From Sergeia podlipaevii (lineage: Eukaryota > Euglenozoa > Kinetoplastea > Trypanosomatida > Trypanosomatidae), in assembly GCA_030849805.1 (NCBI GenBank), contig JASANZ010002161.1:1-58103 (forward strand): a stretch of DNA of 58,103 nt, in the 5' to 3' direction. The position numbers were made by a program, and so were the translations under genes. This document shows, in pieces, positions 48,500 through 55,837 of this stretch. The notes under the pieces were generated by a model, which saw only the letters and a program-made list of their open reading frames with translations, ran no database searches and had not been told where the DNA came from. Each line of letters starts with the position of its first letter. Within the stretch, counting starts at the first letter, position 1.

Positions 48500-51439
48500 C
48501 TACATTAGTGTCATGCGCAGGTATTCCGGGCCAACCCCGGCAGAAGTCATAGAAGTGGCCAATGCCTGCTCTGTGCTCTCAGACAAGTGTCCCTCCTCCT
48601 TGCGGCTGAAGTCTGCAAGCGCTTCCGCCAGCTTTGTCAACTGTGTCTTCTTGTGACTCAGCGGAATGTATAGCGGCTTACGCGTGTTGCCACTACTGCT
48701 GCCACGCCCACGCTGCTGCTGCTGACGAGTTTCGAAAGAGTCACCGCTATCATAGTAACTGTAGCTGCCCGCCGCAAACACATCAAAGACAAGCCGAATC
48801 GGCGCGTTCAAGTGCCGCATACCCAGCAAACACTGAAGGACAGCCGCATCGTTCATCACCTTACTCAAGTTCAGCACATTACCCTCTTTTCTTGTCGTGG
48901 GTAGTGACTGGTCGCCCTGCCGCTGCTGCTGCTGCAAGGACGCCAAAAACCTGCTGAGAGCATCGAGCTGGCCGGAAAAGAGCAGGCCTAACACCCGCGC
49001 TGCGGCCGCCATATGTGCCCCTTTCACTGTGAGTTGCCTACAGTCGTCCATCAAAGGACCTCCTGCAGTGGTGATGGTGGCAGTAGTGCATCCCTTCAGC
49101 ATCCGCTCCCCCAGCTCCGCTGCCTCTACAAAATGCGCAGCGTCCAGCATCCCAGTCGCTGCCACCGCCACTGTCAGTTCATTCATAGGCGAGTCAACGC
49201 CGGGGCTCCGCCGCGGGGCGTGCACGAGCCCACAAAACGTACGCATGCAGAGGTCCACTTTTCCTGCGCTAGCCGCTGCAGAGAGACAGTACACATGATT
49301 CATGAAGCCCACAGCACCAGGCACGCCAGACTCCTGAAGAGCAGTCATGACACCAAGCGTTGTCTCCCACGGCGCGTACTTGACCGCCACCACGTGCAGG
49401 TCGCGCAGTACCATTGGGGATGGAGCAACATGTTTCTCCTTGTAGTAGTCCAAAACAGTAAAGGCACGCTGCCACGAATCTTGGCTCAGGTTCAGCAGCA
49501 ACTTCGCCAGCGTGGTCTCATCTGGCACCGTATGAAACGCCCGCTCGCACTCCGCGGTGCAGGCAAGCGCTTGCTGCCACGTGGCCACCACAGAGAGACT
49601 TTGCAGGCCACTTAGCAGACAACGGAGATGCGCCGCGGTCACGCGAAAGATCCCGTGGGCGTGTGAGGCGACCAGGAGCTCAAGAGCAGCATGCCACCGC
49701 TGCAGTGGGGCCGCGGAGAGGTACTTCTGGAGGGCATCGATGGCAGGAGAGTCGTTCTGCTCCAGCTGCTCGCCCTCCTCAATAGTTTCTTTGCTCCCTA
49801 TTGACTCCCGGGGCAGTGTTGATAGCTCGTGTCCGTCCAAAGGACCCGCCGTCACTCTTGTCGCATTTCCAGCTAAACACAGAAACAAACACTGGGCAAG
49901 CGCGTTTGGTGCCGCAATGCCGCAGGAGCACAAACTGGTCGATATATCCGCAAAGGCACGCAATCCAACGAAGCGTGCCTGGGCCTCCTTCAGCAGCAGC
50001 GACACACAAGTAGACTCTACACACGAGGAGATTGCAGTCCGTGTCTTGGTAGAGAGATAGGAGCCCGCGTCATGCTGCTGTTGCTGCTGGGTGCCAGCAG
50101 CACTTCCTGACTCGTACGTCTTCTTCAGCTGGTGGGAGAAGCGCACAGTGTGGGTCAATGCAGTGGTCAGAGAAGCCAGAAGTGTCTCCTTCACCGACTT
50201 GCGCTCTCCTCGCAGCTGGCCTTGCACTCCCCTCAGCAGCACCGCAGCACCCCGCCACAACGTTTCCACCTCATCTACGTGTGCTGACACCACCGCTGGA
50301 AGTTTGGGGGGCCGCAAAGCGCCCTCGACAGCCTGCAGAATGCGCTGCACCATATCTGTGACCTCCTCTACCCCAGACTTACTAGTACCGCTATCTCCGC
50401 CGCGTTTGGTATTGCCGCGCATGTCGTCGTCAGCATTTATACTCTCCGCTACTGCATACCTCACAATGTGATCGGCCACCGTCGTGTTGCTCACGCAAAG
50501 AGCAAAAAGTTGTGGGGACTCTGCCAACACCTGAAGTCTCACCTCTCGGGGGGTGAGGGCGAGGGAAGAAGAAGAAGAAGACGAAACACCATCAGCGCCT
50601 CCTCGGCGACGTGACTCGCCCCGTCGGCTGGACGATCGTTGACGTGGCTGAGTGAGAAAAATCTGGAGTGCCGCTACGGCGTCAAAGAAGTTTGAGCTGC
50701 CGCTGCCCTTGCCATGTGTCTTATTCTTGTGACTGCCTCCATGAGAAGACACGAGACCACGGCGCTGCCAGTTCACAATACACTGCACCAACTCACGCGC
50801 TTTTCCTCTCCTCTGTAGCTCAGAAAATATACACGCCTGCACGATGGCAGTCTCCGCTAATCCATTGGCTTCTTCGCCGCTCGTGTTGCGTGGTGCTTGC
50901 CGCTTCAGTTCGAATGCCTTGCGTACAACAGCATCTGTGCTTAACGTCAAGAGCTCGCGAGTAAGTGCTCCAACGATAGTATGAGCAGCCGTCACAGCAT
51001 CTCCTTCTCCTCGTCCTACCACTGCAGCTGTCACGATACTAGAAGGACCGGCGACAGAAGGCGCACTAAATGATGATGATGATGATAGCGATTTAAGTGT
51101 CACGAGCGCTGCTGCTTCATCGTGCTGAGAACTACTAGGTTCCTTGTTGCCCTCACGCAGCACTACCTCTGCTTGGGGCCGCAACGCTGACGGAAGGCCA
51201 GCGAGCACCGCAGCCGCCCGATCCTTCTCCCCACTCAAGACAGCTAACTTGGCTGCCTCTGCCCACGCTAGTGCCTTGGCCTCCGCCTGTGCGCCTGTGA
51301 CACTACTAAACGATTCAGACACTAAAGTGGTGACTCTGAAGACGGGCAGCGCAACGCATTCGTCATAGAGTGCAGCTACCTGGGCATAGGATGGTACTGC
51401 CTTGCGCAGCAGCACTGCTACCCTTCGCCAAAGAAACAT
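48500..51439 (-). CDS. Large helical protein, probably mitochondrial, weakly PPR-like
   Basis: 979 residues from the ATG at 51439; a TTG lies three codons upstream. The N-terminus MFLWRRVAVLLRKAVPSYAQ is a strong mitochondrial presequence. The body is Ala/Leu-rich and helical with low-complexity Ser runs (for example GVSSSSSSSLALTPREV) and a Gln/Arg-rich segment (RQQQQRGRGSSS). Around residues 650-730 the pattern of short helix pairs (RAFTVLDYYKEKHVAPSPMVL; ETTLGVMTALQESGVP) suggests pentatricopeptide-like repeats, which in trypanosomatids often belong to mitochondrial RNA factors or mitoribosome assembly. No repeat register is regular enough to be sure. Function not assigned. Confidence 0.72.
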   Translation of the reverse strand: MFLWRRVAVLLRKAVPSYAQVAALYDECVALPVFRVTTLVSESFSSVTGAQAEAKALAWAEAAKLAVLSGEKDRAAAVLAGLPSALRPQAEVVLREGNKEPSSSQHDEAAALVTLKSLSSSSSFSAPSVAGPSSIVTAAVVGRGEGDAVTAAHTIVGALTRELLTLSTDAVVRKAFELKRQAPRNTSGEEANGLAETAIVQACIFSELQRRGKARELVQCIVNWQRRGLVSSHGGSHKNKTHGKGSGSSNFFDAVAALQIFLTQPRQRSSSRRGESRRRGGADGVSSSSSSSLALTPREVRLQVLAESPQLFALCVSNTTVADHIVRYAVAESINADDDMRGNTKRGGDSGTSKSGVEEVTDMVQRILQAVEGALRPPKLPAVVSAHVDEVETLWRGAAVLLRGVQGQLRGERKSVKETLLASLTTALTHTVRFSHQLKKTYESGSAAGTQQQQQHDAGSYLSTKTRTAISSCVESTCVSLLLKEAQARFVGLRAFADISTSLCSCGIAAPNALAQCLFLCLAGNATRVTAGPLDGHELSTLPRESIGSKETIEEGEQLEQNDSPAIDALQKYLSAAPLQRWHAALELLVASHAHGIFRVTAAHLRCLLSGLQSLSVVATWQQALACTAECERAFHTVPDETTLAKLLLNLSQDSWQRAFTVLDYYKEKHVAPSPMVLRDLHVVAVKYAPWETTLGVMTALQESGVPGAVGFMNHVYCLSAAASAGKVDLCMRTFCGLVHAPRRSPGVDSPMNELTVAVAATGMLDAAHFVEAAELGERMLKGCTTATITTAGGPLMDDCRQLTVKGAHMAAAARVLGLLFSGQLDALSRFLASLQQQQRQGDQSLPTTRKEGNVLNLSKVMNDAAVLQCLLGMRHLNAPIRLVFDVFAAGSYSYYDSGDSFETRQQQQRGRGSSSGNTRKPLYIPLSHKKTQLTKLAEALADFSRKEEGHLSESTEQALATSMTSAGVGPEYLRMTLM

Positions 51440-52039
51440 AAATGCCAAATGCTGAGTTGGGCTTGGATAGCCCTTTCGCTTTTTGTTACCTGCTCCTTCG
51501 CTTTATATTTTTCCTCAGCTATTGTTTCTTTAGAAAACAGTCTCAGTATGAATGTGGCCGCCTCTCATAGTCACATGAAAAGGGAGAAGAAAAAAAAAAA
51601 GGAGAGAGCCCACCTGGAATGTGCGAGAGGTAGTTCTAAAGAATCTAAGCAAAGTAGAGAAAAAAAAAGTAAGAGAGAAAGGTCATTCAAATAGGCAATC
51701 GCTGAAACACAACAGAGATACAATCTAGCACAAAAAAAAAAAGAAAAAAAAACACTAGCGCCAACACTAAAGAGGGGGGGGGAAGAGGTTATGAAGAACC
51801 AATTGTCTATATAAATATGTCCCCGACGTGTTGCTTTCATTCGTTCTCCCCTTTTCCCTCTCTTCTGTCTGTCTTTCTTTCTTTCTTTCTTTTAGAAAAA
51901 GAAAAAAAATAATGAGCTTGAAATATGCAAATATATTTATCAAGGAATAGTAGTAGTAGTAGTAGTAACAATAATAAGTGTGAGGGACATTTCATACATA
52001 TCCAAGAGCAGAATCAAACACCTGCCTTTCGCCGCCTAG

Positions 52040-52040
<1 letters not shown>

Positions 52041-52087
<47 letters not shown>
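52041..52087. repeat. (CT)n microsatellite, 47 bp
   Basis: Longest perfect dinucleotide repeat in the window. On the sense strand it is (AG)n in the probable 3' UTR of the PSMD9 gene. Confidence 0.96.
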
Positions 52088-52092
<5 letters not shown>

Positions 52093-52142
52093 ATACATTC
52101 TTTTGTCACCCTTTTTTGAGAAGCAGTGAATGCGAGAAAACA

Positions 52143-52161
52143 AGAGAGAGAGAGAGAGAGA
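52143..52161. repeat. (GA)n run beside the PSMD9 stop codon
   Basis: On the sense strand this is (CT)n, starting two bases after the stop codon. It is complementary to the (AG)n made from 52041-52087. Confidence 0.92.
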
Positions 52162-52163
52162 CG

Positions 52164-52961
52164 CTACGCCACGGGGTCAAACGCGCAGCCTAGCAGGCCA
52201 GCACCTGCCCAACGTTGGGGCACCACAAACAGCTCACGAGCATCCTCGTCGCTTCCTTCCGGCTGCTCACGCACCCATACCGAGAGTACCTGACTCTCCC
52301 CCTTCGACGTGATCTCCGCCATAGCCTGCATTATTGGCACCCCACGTTCATTCACATTCTCCACATTCAGCCCTCCGTACTGCACGATCAACATTCCACT
52401 GCGCAGGCCACCCTCAAAAGCTGGACTGGCTGGTTGAACTCCAGCTATGTTCAAAAACGGCCTCAGCTTGTTCATCGCCTGTACTTCAGCCAGTCGCTTC
52501 TGGCGCTGCTCTGCCTGCTGCTGGCGCTTGCGGTGACTCTCAGCATCCTGGAGCTGCTGCATGCGGGCTTCCTCCTTGGTGGAGTCATGTAGCGTGCCAA
52601 GTTTTTCATACAGCTGTACTTCGATATCTTTTAAATCATTCTGCCCACAGTTTACAGTTTGCCTTGCGCGACGCACAGCATAGAGGTCACAGTCACTTCG
52701 CGGAAAGCCTTCATTATCAATGAGAGCACCGTGCATGCCAACTGGCGTGGAGGCGAGAAACTCAAGCGCCTGCTTGACCTCTTCCTCAACGCGTGTTCTT
52801 TTCTCTTGCAGCTCCAGCATCTCTGTACGCAGTGCAAGTACTTCCTTGTTATCCAAAAGTGCTGGAGCGTGTGTCTCTTCAACTGAAGGGCTACTACTTC
52901 CACTGTTGTCGCCTGCATCTGCGCCATGGGCAGAGCTTGTAGTAATGGGAGCACTCTCCAT
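52164..52961 (-). CDS. PSMD9: 26S proteasome assembly chaperone PSMD9/p27/Nas2
   Basis: 265 residues from the ATG at 52961; the frame reaches a TTG eight codons earlier. An acidic, Ser-rich N-terminus is followed by the family's helical region (~40-125: ALRTEMLELQEKRTRVEEEV, then TPVGMHGALIDNEGFPRSDCDLYAVRRAR), a Gln/Arg-rich coiled coil (~130-165), a PDZ-like domain (~168-232: VQPASPAFEGGLRSGMLIVQ, the carboxylate-binding loop region), and the characteristic end PQRWAGAGLLGCAFDP. PSMD9/Nas2 escorts the base ATPase Rpt5 during assembly of the proteasome regulatory particle. Human PSMD9 is 223 residues; the extra length is at the N-terminus and coiled coil. High confidence. Confidence 0.92.
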   Translation of the reverse strand: MESAPITTSSAHGADAGDNSGSSSPSVEETHAPALLDNKEVLALRTEMLELQEKRTRVEEEVKQALEFLASTPVGMHGALIDNEGFPRSDCDLYAVRRARQTVNCGQNDLKDIEVQLYEKLGTLHDSTKEEARMQQLQDAESHRKRQQQAEQRQKRLAEVQAMNKLRPFLNIAGVQPASPAFEGGLRSGMLIVQYGGLNVENVNERGVPIMQAMAEITSKGESQVLSVWVREQPEGSDEDARELFVVPQRWAGAGLLGCAFDPVA

Positions 52962-52966
52962 ATGCA

Positions 52967-52968
52967 CT
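52967..52968 (-). promoter_or_regulatory. Predicted trans-splice acceptor AG, PSMD9
   Basis: The sense strand reads ACATTTTTTTCTTAG and then the ATG after five more bases. It rules out the upstream TTG as a start if used. Inferred. Confidence 0.45.
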
Positions 52969-53525
52969 AAGAAAAAAATGTCCAAGAAGGGCGAAAAATG
53001 TTGCGACGATCTTCGCTATATATCTCAATAGACGTATGATATGCCGACTGCCCGTTAACGAGAGAAGTCACCTCGGCAATATATATATATATATATATAT
53101 ATGTGTTCTTTTGTAAGTGCTATCAACTGCCGAAAAACGGGAAAAAAAAAACGTAAAGGATATTTTTTAAAAAAAAAGGAAAGGCAGAAAGGAAAAAAAA
53201 AGAAAAAAGTTATATGCTCCCAGACCCAAAAAAAGAAAAAAAAGAGAGCGAGTACGCAGAGATAATAATAGAGCATATATGATTATCCACACATTATGCA
53301 GAACTATGTATGAACAATATAAATATATAAAAATGAAGCAACAACAACACACACACACGAGGGAGAGAGAGAGAGATGAAAATGCATTCTCACTCTACTT
53401 TTCAATCTCTTCATAATACCAAGAACAAAAAGACACCACACGACAGACACGCCCCCCCCCCTCCCTCTCAACTCAATCAAACACGGTATATGTTCTTCAG
53501 CGCAGNCCCCTCCCTCTCAACTCAA
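52969..53525. other. Intergenic spacer with assembly gap
   Basis: Contains a (TA)n at 53079-53102, a T6A9 junction at 53163-53177, CA and GA runs at 53349-53374, a C10 run at 53452-53461, and the ambiguous base at 53506. No gene seen. Confidence 0.55.
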
Positions 53526-53554
53526 TCAAACACGGTATATGTTCTTCAGCGCAG
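53458..53554. repeat. 48-bp direct duplication around a single N (probable assembly artefact)
   Basis: Bases 53458-53505 and 53507-53554 are identical, with one N at 53506 between them. This is the usual mark of two contig ends that overlap but were joined by a gap character. The right-hand copy includes the end of the kinase gene; the left-hand copy contains the same stop codon again. Confidence 0.9.
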
Positions 53555-55082
53555 TAGCATACTTACCTTGCATCTGAGTCAACTTCGCCGCCTCCTCCTT
53601 CGTAACCGCACGAGTAGCCGGAAGCTGTTGAGTATAGTGCAATGCCGCCTGAAGGGTCCGTGTGACATGCATGACGGAAGCAGGCCCCTCGACCTGCGCG
53701 TCCTTCGCCGTGGGGGCGTTGGCAGCTTGATTGTTGTACCGCGTCAACATTGCGTACACCTCCTCTACAGACATACCCGCGTCGCCGCTGTCCTCCGCAG
53801 CGCCGAGAGCCCAAAGCTGCTCCGCGCATCCTAGCTCGTCAAAACCCATATCCTGTGTAGACAGTAGTGGCAGTGGCGGCAGCGTACCGTCGGTAAAGAA
53901 TGCCCAGTCACCTCCCATCGCATCAGTCCCGGGAGCTGTTGACTCTGGTCCAACTCTCTCCCCAGAGGGGCCACCGCCCGCGCCGCCAGAGGTCCTTCCA
54001 GCCGCCGCTGGACCTCCTGCGCGACCGCCGGTTCGGCCGTGATCACGGCGCTTGCTCGTCTCCCCGTGGTCGTTCTTTCCGGCGCCATCTGGAGAGCTCC
54101 CGCGGGATGACGAGTCAGACGAGCGCGCAACAAAAGTAGCGGTAGACGCGGCAGAACTGAAGTCCCCACGCCCGAGCCTGCTGGAGCTCATCCGCTCCTT
54201 CGCATCCAGCACTTCGCCAATGGCGGCCGCCATCTCCTCTTGCGTGCCAATGTTCTCGGGGTTCACAAAGGGGTCAGTGAGCATCATCGATGCTTTGGGT
54301 CGCAGATTCTTGTCTTTAGTGAGAAGACGCTTGACAAACACGTGCATCTGTGGCGACCATTGATCGTTGTTGCGCAGTGTTGGAGGATCTCCACGTGGGA
54401 TGGCATAGATCAGACGCGCCAGATGCATGCCGAGGTGCGGCGGGCCGTTCTCCGCCATTTCAATAGCGGTGATTCCCAAGGACCACACATCTGCTTTGTC
54501 ATCGTATTCATTTTCCAGAATCACCTCGGGTGCCATCCAAAGTGCCGTACCTGTGAAGGTGTTGCGACGTGACAGGGAGTGCTTGAGCTCCGTACTGACA
54601 CCAAAATCGGCGAGCTTCACCTGACCATCATGCGTGAGAAGAATGTTACTGCCTTTGATATCGCGATGCAGCCGCTTGTTCTCGTGGAGGTACTGCAACC
54701 CTAACAAGACTTGCCGCGCAACGTAGGCAATAAGGTTCTCAGGCAGCGGGCGATGCAATATTTTATAAATGAGATCAACAGAGCCGCCTTCGCAGTACTC
54801 CATCACAATCCACAGCTTGCCCAGGGACTTGTACGTGCCATAATAACTCACCACATTGGGGTGGTTACACTTTTGAAGAATGACAATTTCTCGTTGAATG
54901 GACTCTAGCTCGCCCTTATCCATCAGAAGAATCTGCTTAATGGCGACAATCTGGTTGGTGGCCTTGTTACGTGCTTTGATGACGGCGCCATAGTTACCTG
55001 AGCCAGCCTTCTCAATCTCCTCGAAAAGCTCCTCGGGGTCTTCTGGGAGGATGTCAATATCACCAAAGTCATCGTCTTGCAT
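53526..55082 (-). CDS. Ste20/MST-like serine/threonine protein kinase
   Basis: 518 residues from an ATG. Kinase domain ~20-272 with all catalytic elements: glycine loop GSGNYGAV (27-34), K49 in VAIKQI, E65, HRDIKGSN (139-146), DFGVS (159-163) and GTALWMAPE (178-186). LQYLHENKRLHRDIKG and TALWMAPEVILENEYDDKADVWSLG place it in the Ste20 group, closest in feel to MST/GCK kinases (usual GTPFWMAPE reads GTALWMAPE). A ~120-residue Gly/Arg/Ser-rich disordered region follows, and then a conserved-looking C-terminus with helices (SVEEVYAMLTRYNNQ; LTQMQGKYATALKNIYRV). That end is in the position of a SARAH domain, but I cannot confirm one. The last codons lie in a sequence copied on both sides of a gap; the reading frame itself is intact. 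Confidence 0.92.
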   Translation of the reverse strand: MQDDDFGDIDILPEDPEELFEEIEKAGSGNYGAVIKARNKATNQIVAIKQILLMDKGELESIQREIVILQKCNHPNVVSYYGTYKSLGKLWIVMEYCEGGSVDLIYKILHRPLPENLIAYVARQVLLGLQYLHENKRLHRDIKGSNILLTHDGQVKLADFGVSTELKHSLSRRNTFTGTALWMAPEVILENEYDDKADVWSLGITAIEMAENGPPHLGMHLARLIYAIPRGDPPTLRNNDQWSPQMHVFVKRLLTKDKNLRPKASMMLTDPFVNPENIGTQEEMAAAIGEVLDAKERMSSSRLGRGDFSSAASTATFVARSSDSSSRGSSPDGAGKNDHGETSKRRDHGRTGGRAGGPAAAGRTSGGAGGGPSGERVGPESTAPGTDAMGGDWAFFTDGTLPPLPLLSTQDMGFDELGCAEQLWALGAAEDSGDAGMSVEEVYAMLTRYNNQAANAPTAKDAQVEGPASVMHVTRTLQAALHYTQQLPATRAVTKEEAAKLTQMQGKYATALKNIYRV

Positions 55083-55837
55083 TCTTCTTTCTCCACTAAA
55101 GCAGAGTTTCTAAGATAACTATGTATATGTATCAAGTGTGTATATGTACTTCACAACTATTTGATAGAAAATGAAGAGAGAAAGAGAAATGGCGAATATG
55201 ATCACAGTTAACAAGTTCAATGAACGTCCCACTCCATATCGATCGCACTAATAACCAAAGAAAAAAAAAAGCCAGTATAGGAAAAAGATAAGGGCTTTTA
55301 GCACGTCCCAATTACATATTCATGAGCTGCTGCAATATATGTGTATCATTGACAACAAAAAAAAGCAATTTGTGATATAATTTTTTTTTTAAAAAAAAAA
55401 AAGAACACGTGAAAAAAAATAGTTAATAGAGGCACATCAAAAAGGAAAAAAAGGACAAGTGCATATATAGTGAGATTGTTCCAAAGAATAACCATATTGA
55501 ATATCACTGCTATCATAGTTGCATTCTTGGATTTTTATGCATATATTCATGTTTTTTTTTAAAAAAAAAAAAAGAGAAAACTTCTCTCCTGTCTATCCCT
55601 GGACGTCACTGTATATATAAGCGAAGAAAACACAATAACTGTGCTGAATGCGTGCCTTTATCTATAATAAAATATATTTGTGTAATCAACAATGTTAAAT
55701 CGAAACAACTAAAAAAAAAAAAGGAAGGAAGGACACTCAGAATATGTAGTGGTACACAAATACATAGCCTCCGTTCCTTCTCATTCTCTCTCTAGATTTC
55801 CTCAAGTGCCCCATGAATGTGTGCGTCTATCTTTTCA
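55083..55837. other. Intergenic spacer, 0.75 kb
   Basis: Two T/A junctions (T10A12 at 55381-55402 and T9A13 at 55552-55573) and further A-runs (55259-55270, 55711-55722). No gene seen. Confidence 0.55.

Larger units (their letters stand above)
51440..52163. other. Intergenic spacer, 0.72 kb, microsatellite-rich
   Basis: Has (CTTT)n at 51870-51893, (TAG)n at 51948-51967, a long (CT)n and a (GA)n run. No gene seen. Confidence 0.5.

Noticed and set aside
53458..53554. A genuine short tandem duplication at the kinase 3' end
   Set aside because: Exact identity with a single N between the copies is better explained by unmerged overlapping contig ends.
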